A DNA stretch of 64,000 bases from a virus: IMG/VR virus record IMGVR_UViG_3300046820_002290, positions 1-64,000 of that record. One strand, 5' to 3'. The number at the start of each line of letters is the position of its first letter. The first letter of the stretch is position 1. A program made the translations under genes and the position numbers. Below are positions 32,462 to 41,238 of this stretch, in pieces. A model generated the notes under the pieces. That model searched no databases, had not been told where the DNA came from, and saw only the letters and a program-made list of their open reading frames with translations.

Positions 32462-33544
32462 GTGGCGATCCCCCAAATTAAAGAGATTACGGTACCCAGC
32501 ACCTCCACAGTGATGCTGTGGTTTGACGGCCCCCTAGACAGCAAAGTTCCGGTGCCGGTAGGGTGCTTTACGGTTAACTACGGCAACTACGGAGTTACTA
32601 CCGTAAACTACGCCTCTGACACAATGATTACCCTGGAGCTGGACTCGTTCCTGTCCCCGTGGGACGAAGTTTTTGTCTCCTACGAACCGCCCTTAGACCT
32701 CAAGCAATGTCTGCGAGGACCGGTTCCCCCCACCGCCAACGATGTTGTCGTCAAGAGGAATGCGGTCCGAGCTTTTTATCGTGTTCCCGCACGAAACCAA
32801 CTTGCGCCTGACGAGAAGACGGACGGAAGTCAGGTTCAGGCTAACTTGGGTCAGACTATTGGCGGATTTGGTTTCCCATACCAAAACCGCTCCGGCGTAA
32901 TGACCGAGCACAAGTCGGACCCCAAGTCCGCTAGCCCGGATGACTTTATTGTAGCTTATGGCCTGAAGGAGGCGATTCAACTTACGAACATTGATGACGC
33001 AGCTGCTACCACGGTAAATGTGGCCAAGCTCCGGATGGCAATCCAGGACGCTAACTCGCTGATTGATAGCTACATTGAGCAAAGTGGCAAAGCGGGAATG
33101 GTTCTCATTACCAGCAACCGTCGCCGCACCGCACTCATTATTGCTCGTTACTATCTTGACACGGTTCGTCGCCGTGAGGATGTAAAGCAAGATTACGAAA
33201 CTGCGTTGAAGCAACTTGCCGCCGAAATGCAGATGACTGCTATTCGGGCAGGTAATGGCGATAGTGCGATTGATACTCCTGCGGGCATTATGCGCTCGTG
33301 GCGTATCCCACAGCGTTACAATATGGTGTCCGGCAAAGGTTTGTCCGGCTTCGTTACCGATACTGCGGGGGACCAAGCACCTGACTACAGGATAGGATAT
33401 GGTGCCATCGGGCAAAATGACGACCAGCCCAACTGGCTGAACGGTTCCAACTACGAAGAGCTCACCGGAGGTACTCCCCTAATCGCCGAACCAACTGATG
33501 CAGGCGGCTTACAGATCGATGGCAACCAGGGCTGGGGTCCGTGA
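32462..33544 (+). CDS. Head-tail connector candidate with C-terminal DUF1320 (Mu gp36-like) domain
   Basis: A 360-residue protein starting with GTG. Residues 1-100 look like an Ig-like beta domain (VPSTSTVMLWFDGPLDSKVP). Residues about 160-260 (DFIVAYGLKEAIQLTNID, then a helix with ANSLIDSYIEQSG, ALIIARYYLD and DVKQDYETALKQLAAE) follow the helical pattern of DUF1320/gp36 connector proteins. The N-terminal extension is not usual for that family. A nuclease gene follows nine bases later. Confidence 0.6.
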   Translation: MAIPQIKEITVPSTSTVMLWFDGPLDSKVPVPVGCFTVNYGNYGVTTVNYASDTMITLELDSFLSPWDEVFVSYEPPLDLKQCLRGPVPPTANDVVVKRNAVRAFYRVPARNQLAPDEKTDGSQVQANLGQTIGGFGFPYQNRSGVMTEHKSDPKSASPDDFIVAYGLKEAIQLTNIDDAAATTVNVAKLRMAIQDANSLIDSYIEQSGKAGMVLITSNRRRTALIIARYYLDTVRRREDVKQDYETALKQLAAEMQMTAIRAGNGDSAIDTPAGIMRSWRIPQRYNMVSGKGLSGFVTDTAGDQAPDYRIGYGAIGQNDDQPNWLNGSNYEELTGGTPLIAEPTDAGGLQIDGNQGWGP

Positions 33545-33580
33545 TTTACCTGAGTGTTTGATTGCTATATTAAAAACAAA

Positions 33581-34207
33581 ATGTTTCACACAGTATATTT
33601 ATCTTTTGAGGACGGTAAAGTAGGGCGCGATTACATCGGTAAGCACAGCAGTGAGGACCCGTACGATGATTACCTGGGGTCTTATAGAGACAAGTCCTTT
33701 GATCCGTCAGGGAAGATTATACTAGAATACGCCAAGACGGAGGAGGGTGCAGTAGAAGCGGAGGTCCGTTGGCAACAAGTTTTTAGAGTGGCGGAAGACC
33801 CTCAGTTTGCGAATCAATCTTATCAAACTAATAAGAAGTTCGTGTTAGACACTCGGGGAGAAAAACATCCACTATTCGGTGCAAAGAGACCTGACACACG
33901 GGAGCGGAACCTTCGGGATAACCCTTCAAAAAAGCCCGAGGCAGCAGCAAAAATCGCCGAAGCTGCCCGCAGGAGGAAGGGCAAGGATTCAGAGGAAACT
34001 CGACGAAAGAAAGGGAAAAGTATAGCTAACCGGGTGAGCGAAAATCCAAACTACCAGTCAGAGTGCGGGTCTATAGCGGCTTCTTTGAGATTTTACGATC
34101 CTGATCACCCTGAGTTAGGTGCTCAGAATGCGGGTAACTTGGTGCAGATGCAGAAACGCAGGGGATATCCACACGGCCCAGAAAACAGGAAGGCGGTAAC
34201 CGGGTAA
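33581..34207 (+). CDS. GIY-YIG-type homing endonuclease with NUMOD3 repeats
   Basis: About 208 residues from ATG 33581; a GTG at 33554 gives nine more. The N-terminus (FHTVYLSFEDGKVGRDYIGK, then HSSEDPYDDYLGS) is the phage GIY-YIG subtype with YIGKH and DDYLGS. A Glu in VEAEVRWQQVF is the likely catalytic one. The basic middle holds two NUMOD3-like stretches (HPLFGAKRPDTRERNLRD and KGKDSEETRRKKGKS). A TATATT with TGC before it lies at 33566-33571, very close to the ATG. As with the nuclease at 22051, the stop (GGG TAA) lies inside the conserved element serving the next gene. Confidence 0.78.
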   Translation: MFHTVYLSFEDGKVGRDYIGKHSSEDPYDDYLGSYRDKSFDPSGKIILEYAKTEEGAVEAEVRWQQVFRVAEDPQFANQSYQTNKKFVLDTRGEKHPLFGAKRPDTRERNLRDNPSKKPEAAAKIAEAARRRKGKDSEETRRKKGKSIANRVSENPNYQSECGSIAASLRFYDPDHPELGAQNAGNLVQMQKRRGYPHGPENRKAVTG

Positions 34208-34210
34208 AAC
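34202..34210 (+). promoter_or_regulatory. Conserved intergenic element GGGTAAAAC (overlaps nuclease stop)
   Basis: Exact copy whose TAA ends the second GIY-YIG gene. TAGGGTGATC follows, and ATG 34235 is 24 bases beyond. Confidence 0.6.
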
Positions 34211-34234
34211 TAGGGTGATCAACGCCTTAATGTA

Positions 34235-34705
34235 ATGGCTGCGTCTTTCCCCCCGAATCCATCGGTGGGACAACTATATACCAGCAATGGTAGGACTTGG
34301 AAGTGGACAGGAACCCAATGGACTGCGCAAGCAGTCACCACACCAACCTCTGCACCGGTGTATGTAAGTGTCTCCCCACCACCCAACCCTATCCAAGGCT
34401 CGCTTTGGTACGACAGCAATAACTCTTATCTCAACATCTGGTATACCGACCTCAACGGCGGCGCTTGGATCTCAGTGACCCCATTCCCTGAGGACACCAT
34501 CGATCAGAACGGTGGCGTCTTCCAGGGACCCATCTACGCGCAATACGAAATCCCCAACAACCCTTCCGCCTTCATCACAGTAGGCTATTTCCAAAACCAG
34601 CTTGTGGCCTACCTTACCCAGGAAGGCTATATGAGGGCTGGCAACGGCATTCAACTTGACACCAACGGTCAAATCCTCTCCATCGACTCCGGACTTCTCG
34701 TTTAA
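34235..34705 (+). CDS. Short tail-fibre-associated protein
   Basis: A 156-residue protein with two fibre-type segments (FPPNPSVGQLYTSNGRTWKW and GSLWYDSNNSYLNIWY). Its C-terminus (GNGIQLDTNGQILSIDSGLL) resembles the end of the 1644-aa protein at 50197-55131 (GIIINDQNQIISIDPGLIQ), suggesting a shared assembly tag. It lies four bases before the long fibre gene and is probably an adaptor or fibre chaperone-like piece. Confidence 0.65.
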   Translation: MAASFPPNPSVGQLYTSNGRTWKWTGTQWTAQAVTTPTSAPVYVSVSPPPNPIQGSLWYDSNNSYLNIWYTDLNGGAWISVTPFPEDTIDQNGGVFQGPIYAQYEIPNNPSAFITVGYFQNQLVAYLTQEGYMRAGNGIQLDTNGQILSIDSGLLV

Positions 34706-34709
34706 TACC

Positions 34710-37700
34710 ATGGCACTTACCGTTCAAAACCTCCGCGCAGTTGGCACTGGTGTCGAGCCTGCGTCTCTCCTCCCCGGTCAGATTGCTTTCAACATTACCG
34801 ACAAGGTCCTGTATGTTGGCGATGGTTCCAGCTTCAAGACCTCTTTCGACGGCACTCAGGTGGCCGGCGTTCCCGGCGAAGGCTGGTATGCAATGCCGAT
34901 GGACTTTGCCTCCCTCGGTGACTATTATGTTGCTAACCCTGGCTACTGGGGCGACGTTCCTACCGACCAGCAAGTTTTAACCTGGAGCACCGCTCTCAAT
35001 CACCCCATCTGGATCACTGGAACAGGTGGTGGCGGAAGCCAAGTTTATGTGGTGAGCAATGCGAATGTTGCGGCTGCGTCCGGCGCAACAACTAGCGACA
35101 AGATTTCAGCAGCTATTGGCGTTGCTTCTCCCGATGAGGGCAATGTCACCATCGTCACCGGTCTGCCCGACGATGTTTACGAAGGACTTTACTTCTTTAC
35201 CACTGAGTGGGTGAAGGGAGCTGCATACGCTTATCCGAGTGCCTCCGAAGTCATCTACGACAACACCGCACACCCGACTCTGACTGCGACCGTACAGGGC
35301 GCCATCGACGACCTGGATGACGGACTGATTGCAACAACCGCAATCGCGAATACTGCAAACAGCACTGCAACTTCGGCTCTGGCTATCGCCTCCGCCGCAC
35401 TGCCGAAAGCAGGCGGTACGATGACCGGAACCATCGTCGCCCAGAACATTAACGTTCAAACGAGTTACGGGGTTCAGTTTAACTCAGGAGTTAACGGAAC
35501 CATTACCGGAATCAACGACTCGATCAATGCAACTTCTTCCACAATCGCTGCTTCTGGAACCGCAGTAAAAACCGCTTACGACATTGGCGCCGCCGCTCTT
35601 GCTCGCTCTGGCGGGACGATGACCGGTGCCATCACGTTTGTCGCTGGTCAGACTTTCCCGATTTCCGGCATCCAGATTGCTTCCACCTCCCAGCTCGGCG
35701 TGGTGCAAATCGGCACTAACATCAATGTAACCGGTGGCGGCACCATTAGCGTTAACTCCGCCAGCACCTCCACTCCTGGTATCGTTCAGCTTAACGATAC
35801 TCTCTCAAGCTCTTCCGTAACAGAAGCCCTCACCGCTCGCGCTGGCGCTGACCTTCAAACCCAAATCACTTCTCTTTCCGTTGCCTCGAACATTGACCTC
35901 GGTGGTTCTCTGGATTGCACGGTTAGCCCTGGCGGCACGATCGACTCCGTTACCGCCGCCGGCACTGCGGCTGGCCTGTTCGTAGGAAACCCACTTCCTG
36001 CACCAGGGCCAGGAAACGTTGATGTCTATGTGATTGTTACCACGGGTTCTCTCTCCTTCAGTCCCACCGGGGGCGGTGGCCCTTACGCTCCCGAAAACGG
36101 CGACTGGTTCCTTTCCAATGGTACGCAATGGCAATACCTTGGCGTTGGAGCTCGCCCCTCTTATGCCTCGACTTCTACCGCTGGCATCATTCAGCTCGGT
36201 TTCCCTGCGGACACACAGGCGGGCGTAAATAACACTCTTGCTGTTACACCTTTTACTCTACAGAGTAAAGTATCCGACAGCACGAGTACCACAAGCTCAA
36301 CCACGATTGCTTCCAGCACCGCTGTCAAGGCTGCTTACGATTTGGCAAACGCCGCTCTGCCGAAGGCAGGTGGAACGATGACCGGGGATATCACCCTGTC
36401 TGGAGCTGGGGTTGGCATCGTATTCAATGACGCCTCCACAGTTGAAGCCATTAGCGACAGCGTTGCGACCACATCCAGCGTAACTGCCGCTTCTAGCACA
36501 GCTGTCAAGGCTGCCTACGATTTAGCCACCACCGCAAACACAACAGCAAACGCCGCTCTACCTAAAGCAGGTGGTACCATGACAGGTGCCATCACATTTG
36601 TTGCAGGGCAAACCTTCCCGGTCTCTGGCATCCAGGATGCAACGACCGTTCAAAAAGGCGTTGTGCAAATTGGAACCAACATTGATGTTTCCTCTGGAAC
36701 CATTAGCGTCAAGAGTGCCTCCACAACGCAGGCTGGCATCGTTCAACTCAACAATACAAACTCATCTACGTCAACTACACAGGCGCTTACTGCCAACCAA
36801 GGTAAGTTGCTTCAGGATCAAATCAACGCTCTTTCTACTTCCAACAACCTGACCTTTGCTGGCACAATCGACGGTTCCACTGGCTTGATGCTCACGGTGA
36901 CAACCGAGGGTGCCTCCGTTGGATTCACCGTTGGGGCGGTTCTTCCCTCGCCTTCGGCAACAATCAACGAGTACTTTGTGATCGCCAGCGTGGCAGGCAC
37001 AATGACTCCTCCTGGTGGTGTTTCCACTCAGGTTTATGTCGGTGACTGGTGGTTGGCCTCCTCGACCACTTGGACTTATATCGCCGCTGGTTTCCAGCCG
37101 CCCTACGCATCCACTACTACTCCGGGTCTGGTTCGCCTTTCCACAAACGCTGAGACGCAAACTGGAACTGACGCTACCGAGGCCGTCACCCCTGCTTCAC
37201 TCCAGAGCAAGGTTTCCGACTCCACCTCAACAACCTCCAGCACGACCATCGCGTCCAGCACCGCTGTTAAGAGTGCTTATGACTTGGCAAATGCTGCGGT
37301 GCCCAAGTCCATCTACTCGGCCCTCGGCGTCATCGCTTCCGGGACAGGCGCCGGAACTGTTGGTGGTCTAGCCCTGGGCACCACCGGTCAGTTCCTTGCT
37401 GCCAACACAGCTTGCGGTGGCGGTATTGAGTGGTGCACACTGTCACTCGCCTGCATTCCTTGCTCTGCTTTCACAGCTGCTGGTCAACTCCTGGCTGGCA
37501 CCGGGTCCAGCGCCTTTACTGCTCTCAACGTTGGCTCAAACGGTCAGTTCTTGACTGTGGATAGCACTTGCACAGGGGGAATCAAGTGGGTAACTGCCAA
37601 TGGCGCTAACATCTGCGGGTTCACCTGCGCACTCACGCCTTTCAACACTGTCATCGGTGCAACCGCTGGTGCATTGCTTACCGGCTTGTCCGTGGCGAAC

Positions 37701-39194
37701 ACCGCCATCGGCTATGCTGCTCTCGATGCCGAAACAGTAGGGGACTTTAATACGGCCATCGGTCACAATGCCCTGACCGCTCAGAACGGCCCCACCGGTA
37801 ACACTGCCGTAGGCGGCAATGCAGGTGCTCAGATTGTGGGCGGTGCTTGCAACACCTTGATGGGTTACAACACCGGGGATGCCCTCACAACTGGAAACAA
37901 CAACACCGCTCTGGGCATGAATGCCCTCGGCGCCACTATTTCCGGAGGCAATAACGTTGCCGTGGGCATGAACGCCCTCGCTACTTCCACGGTTGGGTGT
38001 CAAACTGCGGTTGGCTACTGCGCCTTGGCTTCTGCCACAACCGGTATTCAGAACACCGGACTGGGTTACTTCACTCTCAACAACTTAATCGCCGGTAACC
38101 AGAACACCGCTGTTGGCTTCGCTGCTGGTCAGTTCACGAGCGGAAACTCCAACACCTACCTCGGTTACAACTCCGGTAACGCGGTAACAACAAGCTCGTT
38201 CAACACGATGGTTGGCTGGGAAGCTGGCGTAACCACGACCAATAACGGCAACAACACTTACGTTGGCGCCTGTTCAGGTAGGCTTCAGACAAGCACCAAT
38301 AACACCGCCGTCGGTACCTGCGCTCTGGCTAACACTGGCGTCAATAACAACACTGGTGTTGGTTTTGCTGCCGGGGCCGCTCTGACTACGGGTAGCAGCA
38401 ATACCTTCGTGGGTGCCACTGCTGGTGACAACGCCACCACGGCTGACAACGCGGTTGCCGTTGGATACAATGCTCTGGGTGCTGCACACACACCTAATGG
38501 CACGGTTGCCATCGGTGCTAATGCTCTGGCTGCCAACACAAGCGGCGCTTGCAACACCGCTGTTGGTTTCAACGCCGGTACCGCCGTCACGACCGGTAGC
38601 AACAACACCATGCTCGGTTATGCCGCTGGCGATACCGTCACCACGGGTACTCAGAACACCTTCCTCGGCTCTGGCTCCGGTGGCTTGGCTGCTACTACTT
38701 CCGAAGGTAACACGGGTGTTGGTTTCAGTGCCTTGGGCCAAGGTGTCTTGTCGGGTGCTTACAACGTCGCTCTCGGCAACAACGCTGGTCTGTCGGTAAC
38801 TTCCGGTGCCATCAACACCCTCGTTGGTTTCTCCGCTGGCTCCGCTATCACGACCGGTGGTAGCAACACACTGGTGGGCCGCTACGCCGGTACCGCCGCT
38901 CTGGCTAACAACGTCGTTCTCTCTGACGGCGCTGGCACCATTCGCTTCCAGTCCAACTCCTCAGGCGCTATCAGCCTGGGTGCTGGCGGGTCTTACGGCA
39001 CTGCGGGTCAAATTCTTGTCTCCGGTGGCTCTGGTGCAGCTCCAACTTGGTCTTCCTCCCTCCCACAAGTTACAGCTCCCACTGCATCTACGGATGCTGG
39101 TACACAGGGTCAAATCGCTTCTGACGCAACCTACTTCTATATGTACACTGGTGGCCGCTGGCAACGTGTTGCCTGGGATGCCACTGCCTGGTAA
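34710..39194 (+). CDS. Long tail fibre protein with YadA-head-like repeats
   Basis: A 1494-residue fibre from ATG 34710; the open frame further upstream is a shadow. The N-terminus (VEPASLLPGQIAFNITDKVL, then YVGDG) is one of two attachment types used in this phage. The shaft has repeats of TSSTTIASSTAVKAAYDLAN followed by LPKAGGTMTG, and two copies of a module of about 125 residues also seen in three later fibres. Residues about 980-1415 are a long run of NTAxGxxAL / TTGSxNT repeats like the left-handed beta-roll of YadA heads. The short tip has no S74 chaperone. It probably contacts the cell surface. Confidence 0.85.
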   Translation: MALTVQNLRAVGTGVEPASLLPGQIAFNITDKVLYVGDGSSFKTSFDGTQVAGVPGEGWYAMPMDFASLGDYYVANPGYWGDVPTDQQVLTWSTALNHPIWITGTGGGGSQVYVVSNANVAAASGATTSDKISAAIGVASPDEGNVTIVTGLPDDVYEGLYFFTTEWVKGAAYAYPSASEVIYDNTAHPTLTATVQGAIDDLDDGLIATTAIANTANSTATSALAIASAALPKAGGTMTGTIVAQNINVQTSYGVQFNSGVNGTITGINDSINATSSTIAASGTAVKTAYDIGAAALARSGGTMTGAITFVAGQTFPISGIQIASTSQLGVVQIGTNINVTGGGTISVNSASTSTPGIVQLNDTLSSSSVTEALTARAGADLQTQITSLSVASNIDLGGSLDCTVSPGGTIDSVTAAGTAAGLFVGNPLPAPGPGNVDVYVIVTTGSLSFSPTGGGGPYAPENGDWFLSNGTQWQYLGVGARPSYASTSTAGIIQLGFPADTQAGVNNTLAVTPFTLQSKVSDSTSTTSSTTIASSTAVKAAYDLANAALPKAGGTMTGDITLSGAGVGIVFNDASTVEAISDSVATTSSVTAASSTAVKAAYDLATTANTTANAALPKAGGTMTGAITFVAGQTFPVSGIQDATTVQKGVVQIGTNIDVSSGTISVKSASTTQAGIVQLNNTNSSTSTTQALTANQGKLLQDQINALSTSNNLTFAGTIDGSTGLMLTVTTEGASVGFTVGAVLPSPSATINEYFVIASVAGTMTPPGGVSTQVYVGDWWLASSTTWTYIAAGFQPPYASTTTPGLVRLSTNAETQTGTDATEAVTPASLQSKVSDSTSTTSSTTIASSTAVKSAYDLANAAVPKSIYSALGVIASGTGAGTVGGLALGTTGQFLAANTACGGGIEWCTLSLACIPCSAFTAAGQLLAGTGSSAFTALNVGSNGQFLTVDSTCTGGIKWVTANGANICGFTCALTPFNTVIGATAGALLTGLSVANTAIGYAALDAETVGDFNTAIGHNALTAQNGPTGNTAVGGNAGAQIVGGACNTLMGYNTGDALTTGNNNTALGMNALGATISGGNNVAVGMNALATSTVGCQTAVGYCALASATTGIQNTGLGYFTLNNLIAGNQNTAVGFAAGQFTSGNSNTYLGYNSGNAVTTSSFNTMVGWEAGVTTTNNGNNTYVGACSGRLQTSTNNTAVGTCALANTGVNNNTGVGFAAGAALTTGSSNTFVGATAGDNATTADNAVAVGYNALGAAHTPNGTVAIGANALAANTSGACNTAVGFNAGTAVTTGSNNTMLGYAAGDTVTTGTQNTFLGSGSGGLAATTSEGNTGVGFSALGQGVLSGAYNVALGNNAGLSVTSGAINTLVGFSAGSAITTGGSNTLVGRYAGTAALANNVVLSDGAGTIRFQSNSSGAISLGAGGSYGTAGQILVSGGSGAAPTWSSSLPQVTAPTASTDAGTQGQIASDATYFYMYTGGRWQRVAWDATAW
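36275..37310 (+). repeat. Direct coding repeats in the fibre shaft
   Basis: Near-identical DNA segments encoding TSSTTIASSTAVKAAYDLAN occur near 36283, 36474 and 37222, with accompanying AALPKAGGTMTG segments. They offer sites for homologous recombination within the gene. Confidence 0.7.
37660..38960 (+). repeat. YadA-head-like tandem repeats (coding)
   Basis: More than fifteen degenerate units of the type NTAVGFxAGxxVTTGSxNT in the long fibre. The same repeat type recurs at about 63000-63440 in the last complete fibre gene. Confidence 0.75.
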
Positions 39195-39203
39195 TTAAGG
39201 AAA

Positions 39204-39425
39204 ATGGCCTCAGTCTCTCAAATCAGGTTACAGAAGGAAATCAACGTAAAATATACCGGGGGAGAGCCCATCCTCCCCCAGGAGCCAACTCCCTTGCCAG
39301 AGCCGATGCTCGTGATCGGGGGTCAACCCGTGCCCGACGGTACGGATTTTGGCGTTGTAAAAGTGGAAGAAGGGGAATTGATTATCGACCCCGACGACTT
39401 CAACGTTGACTTCAAGACTTTTTAA
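39204..39425 (+). CDS. Hypothetical small acidic protein
   Basis: A 73-residue protein with a Pro/Glu-rich middle and an acidic end (VKVEEGELIIDPDDFNVDFK). It lies nine bases after the long fibre stop and before the next fibre. Its place suggests a fibre accessory protein; no family recognised. Confidence 0.55.
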   Translation: MASVSQIRLQKEINVKYTGGEPILPQEPTPLPEPMLVIGGQPVPDGTDFGVVKVEEGELIIDPDDFNVDFKTF

Positions 39426-39427
39426 TG

Positions 39428-39436
39428 AGGTAAAAG
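39428..39436 (+). promoter_or_regulatory. Intergenic element, variant AGGTAAAAG
   Basis: Two mismatches from the consensus. TAACGTAACCC follows, and ATG 39475 is 38 bases beyond. Confidence 0.4.
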
Positions 39437-39474
39437 TAACGTAACCCACGACACACACATAGCTTTTTGAAAAA

Positions 39475-40449
39475 ATGGTTAACAATCTTCAGTTTCTTCG
39501 CAGTCTGAACGCCGGCACCTCGCCCGCCTCTCTGGCTGCTGGCCAAATTGCTTTCAACCTGCCCGATCAGAAACTCTTCGTTGGTGACGGCACTGACACC
39601 ATCAAGCGCCTTGATGGTACCACCGAGTCCGTGCTCCTGGGCGAGGGTTACTTCGAGAGCGACCTGAGCCTGGTGTCTTCCAGCGCCTATACCGATCAAA
39701 AGATCGCTGATCTGGTTGATTCGGCCCCTGAGCTGCTTAACACCCTTAACGAACTGGCTGCGGCTATCGGCGACGACGCAAACTTCGTCACCACCATCAC
39801 CACCGCTGTCAGCGGTGTTCAGAGCAACCTGAATACCGAGGTTTCTCGCGCTCAGTCTGCTGAGGCTTCCCTTAGTGCTGCCCTGAGTGCCGAGATCTCT
39901 CGCGCCCAGTCTGCCGAAGGCGTTCTGACCGCCGACCTGGCTGCTGAAGTTGCCCGCGCAACCGCCGCTGAAGGTGTCCTGACCAGCGACCTCGCTGCCG
40001 AAGCCGCTCGCGCTCTGGCCGCCGAGGGAGCTCTGTCCGCTGACCTGGCCACCGAAGTCTCACGTGCCCAGGCTGCCGAAGGTGTCCTGACCAGCGACCT
40101 CGCCACCGAAGTGGCCCGTGCAACTGCTGCTGAAGGCGTTCTGACCGCTGACCTGGCTACCGAAGCCGCTCGCGCTCTGGCTGCTGAAGGCGTCCTGGCT
40201 GCCGGCCTGGCCACTGAAACCTCACGTGCCCAAGCCGCTGAAGGCGTCCTGACTGCCGACCTGGCTTCAGAGGTTGCTCGTGCAACCGCCGCTGAGGCTT
40301 CCGTGCAAGCGGCAGCTGACGCTGCTGTCAACTCCGAAACTGCTCGCGCTCTGGCTGCTGAGGCTGCCCTGAGCGCTCGTATTGCTGACATCGAAAACGG
40401 TATCGACCTTGGTACCTTCGGTGGTGGTGGTCAGGCCCAACAGTTCTGA
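39475..40449 (+). CDS. Tail fibre protein with 18-residue coiled-coil repeats
   Basis: A 324-residue fibre. The N-terminus (SPASLAAGQIAFNLPDQKLF, then VGDG) is the same attachment type as the long fibre at 34710. After a helical linker (APELLNTLNELAAAIGDDAN) it consists of seven 18-residue units of the form AAEGVLTADLATEVARAT. The unit ends ARAT, ARAL and SRAQ alternate in a fixed order of three. A short Gly-rich tail (FGGGGQAQQF) ends the protein. An intrinsic terminator follows. It is likely a short rod or whisker-like fibre. Confidence 0.78.
   Translation: MVNNLQFLRSLNAGTSPASLAAGQIAFNLPDQKLFVGDGTDTIKRLDGTTESVLLGEGYFESDLSLVSSSAYTDQKIADLVDSAPELLNTLNELAAAIGDDANFVTTITTAVSGVQSNLNTEVSRAQSAEASLSAALSAEISRAQSAEGVLTADLAAEVARATAAEGVLTSDLAAEAARALAAEGALSADLATEVSRAQAAEGVLTSDLATEVARATAAEGVLTADLATEAARALAAEGVLAAGLATETSRAQAAEGVLTADLASEVARATAAEASVQAAADAAVNSETARALAAEAALSARIADIENGIDLGTFGGGGQAQQF
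39910..40287 (+). repeat. Seven 54-bp coding repeats with a 162-bp super-repeat
   Basis: Units of 18 codons; unit types ending RAT, RAL and RAQ occur in order, so every third unit is most alike. No unit is interrupted. Confidence 0.85.
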
Positions 40450-40467
40450 TTTCCACTTCGGTTTTTC

Positions 40468-40494
40468 GACCCTCGCTTCGGCGGGGGTCTTTTT
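40468..40494 (+). terminator. Intrinsic terminator after the coiled-coil fibre gene
   Basis: GACCCTCGC (40468-40476), TTCG tetraloop, GCGGGGGTC (40481-40489), then five T. The C/G mismatch inside the stem is minor. Confidence 0.85.
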
Positions 40495-40510
40495 GTAGGC
40501 GGGTGTGCCG

Positions 40511-40519
40511 GGGTAAAAG
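40511..40519 (+). promoter_or_regulatory. Intergenic element, variant GGGTAAAAG
   Basis: One mismatch at the last base. It lies after the terminator and 44 bases before the HNH gene start. TATAAT at 40540-40545 is further downstream and could be a separate -10 box. Confidence 0.5.
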
Positions 40520-40563
40520 TTACCAGAGCAATAAACCACTATAATAGCTGAAACTCTGTTAGT

Positions 40564-41238
40564 ATGGCCCACAAGGATTCCCCATCGCTAGACCACATTG
40601 ACCCGCTCTGGGAAGAAGGGCGGGATTATCAGTTAGTGTGCGGATGGGACTGTAAGAGAAACTGGCGGGAGTTGACTTATTCAGAAAACTCCGTCAAAGG
40701 TAACCGGTTCCTTCCGTGGAGGTATAGCAAAGATGGGATCGGGACGAAACCTGTGGAAACTGGTGATTGGTGTCAGTTCTACAATCCCTTGACCCAGGAC
40801 TGGGAACTGATGGAGTTCGAGGGAGAGCGGTGGTGGGAGTTATCCAGGGCCTACGATGCTCGCCACCGCAACATGACGAAAATAAGCTCTACCATTCTTG
40901 CTATGCGAACGGAAGAGGGGAAGAAAAAGGGTGGGTACGCGGCTGGGGCGTTGGCTGTCGAGCGGGGCGCATTTGACCTCGACTCCCCCAACTGCATAAA
41001 AACATGTGAGACTTTGAGTGCAGCCGGCAAAATTGGCGGAAGAATCGCCGGAGCAAAGTGCCGAGACGAAGGCATTGGTTGGTGCGGGGCAGATGAAGAA
41101 ACTCTGAGGGATTGGAAACGGGCAGGTGGGCGAGCATCAAAAGGAATGCTTTACTGGAATGATGGGACAAAAAATAAACGAGCCCGTGAATGTCCAGGCG
41201 AAGGATGGGTTCGCGGGAGGATTAAAAAATGGAGTTGA
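40564..41238 (+). CDS. HNH homing endonuclease
   Basis: A 224-residue selfish nuclease. The N-terminus has an HNH pattern: D10-H11 in SLDHIDPLWEEG, then NWRELTYSENSVKGNRF with the conserved Asn and the KGNR end typical of HNH proteins in this position. The C-terminus (GMLYWNDGTKNKRARECPGE, then GW) is the DNA-binding tail seen in several phage homing nucleases. The middle has an AAGKIGGRIAGAK stretch. It overlaps the next gene by ten bases and carries that gene's ribosome site (GGGAGG, 41215-41220) inside its own coding sequence. Confidence 0.75.
   Translation: MAHKDSPSLDHIDPLWEEGRDYQLVCGWDCKRNWRELTYSENSVKGNRFLPWRYSKDGIGTKPVETGDWCQFYNPLTQDWELMEFEGERWWELSRAYDARHRNMTKISSTILAMRTEEGKKKGGYAAGALAVERGAFDLDSPNCIKTCETLSAAGKIGGRIAGAKCRDEGIGWCGADEETLRDWKRAGGRASKGMLYWNDGTKNKRARECPGEGWVRGRIKKWS

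Noticed and set aside
39910-40287. Regular repeats that might suggest a CRISPR array
   Set aside because: Repeats are contiguous, in frame, encode a helical fibre and have no unique spacers. The same holds for repeats in 36275-38960 and 61055-61170.
39852-40391. Antisense open frame with regular repeats under the coiled-coil fibre
   Set aside because: It is the reverse reading of the 54-bp coding repeats and has no independent signal.
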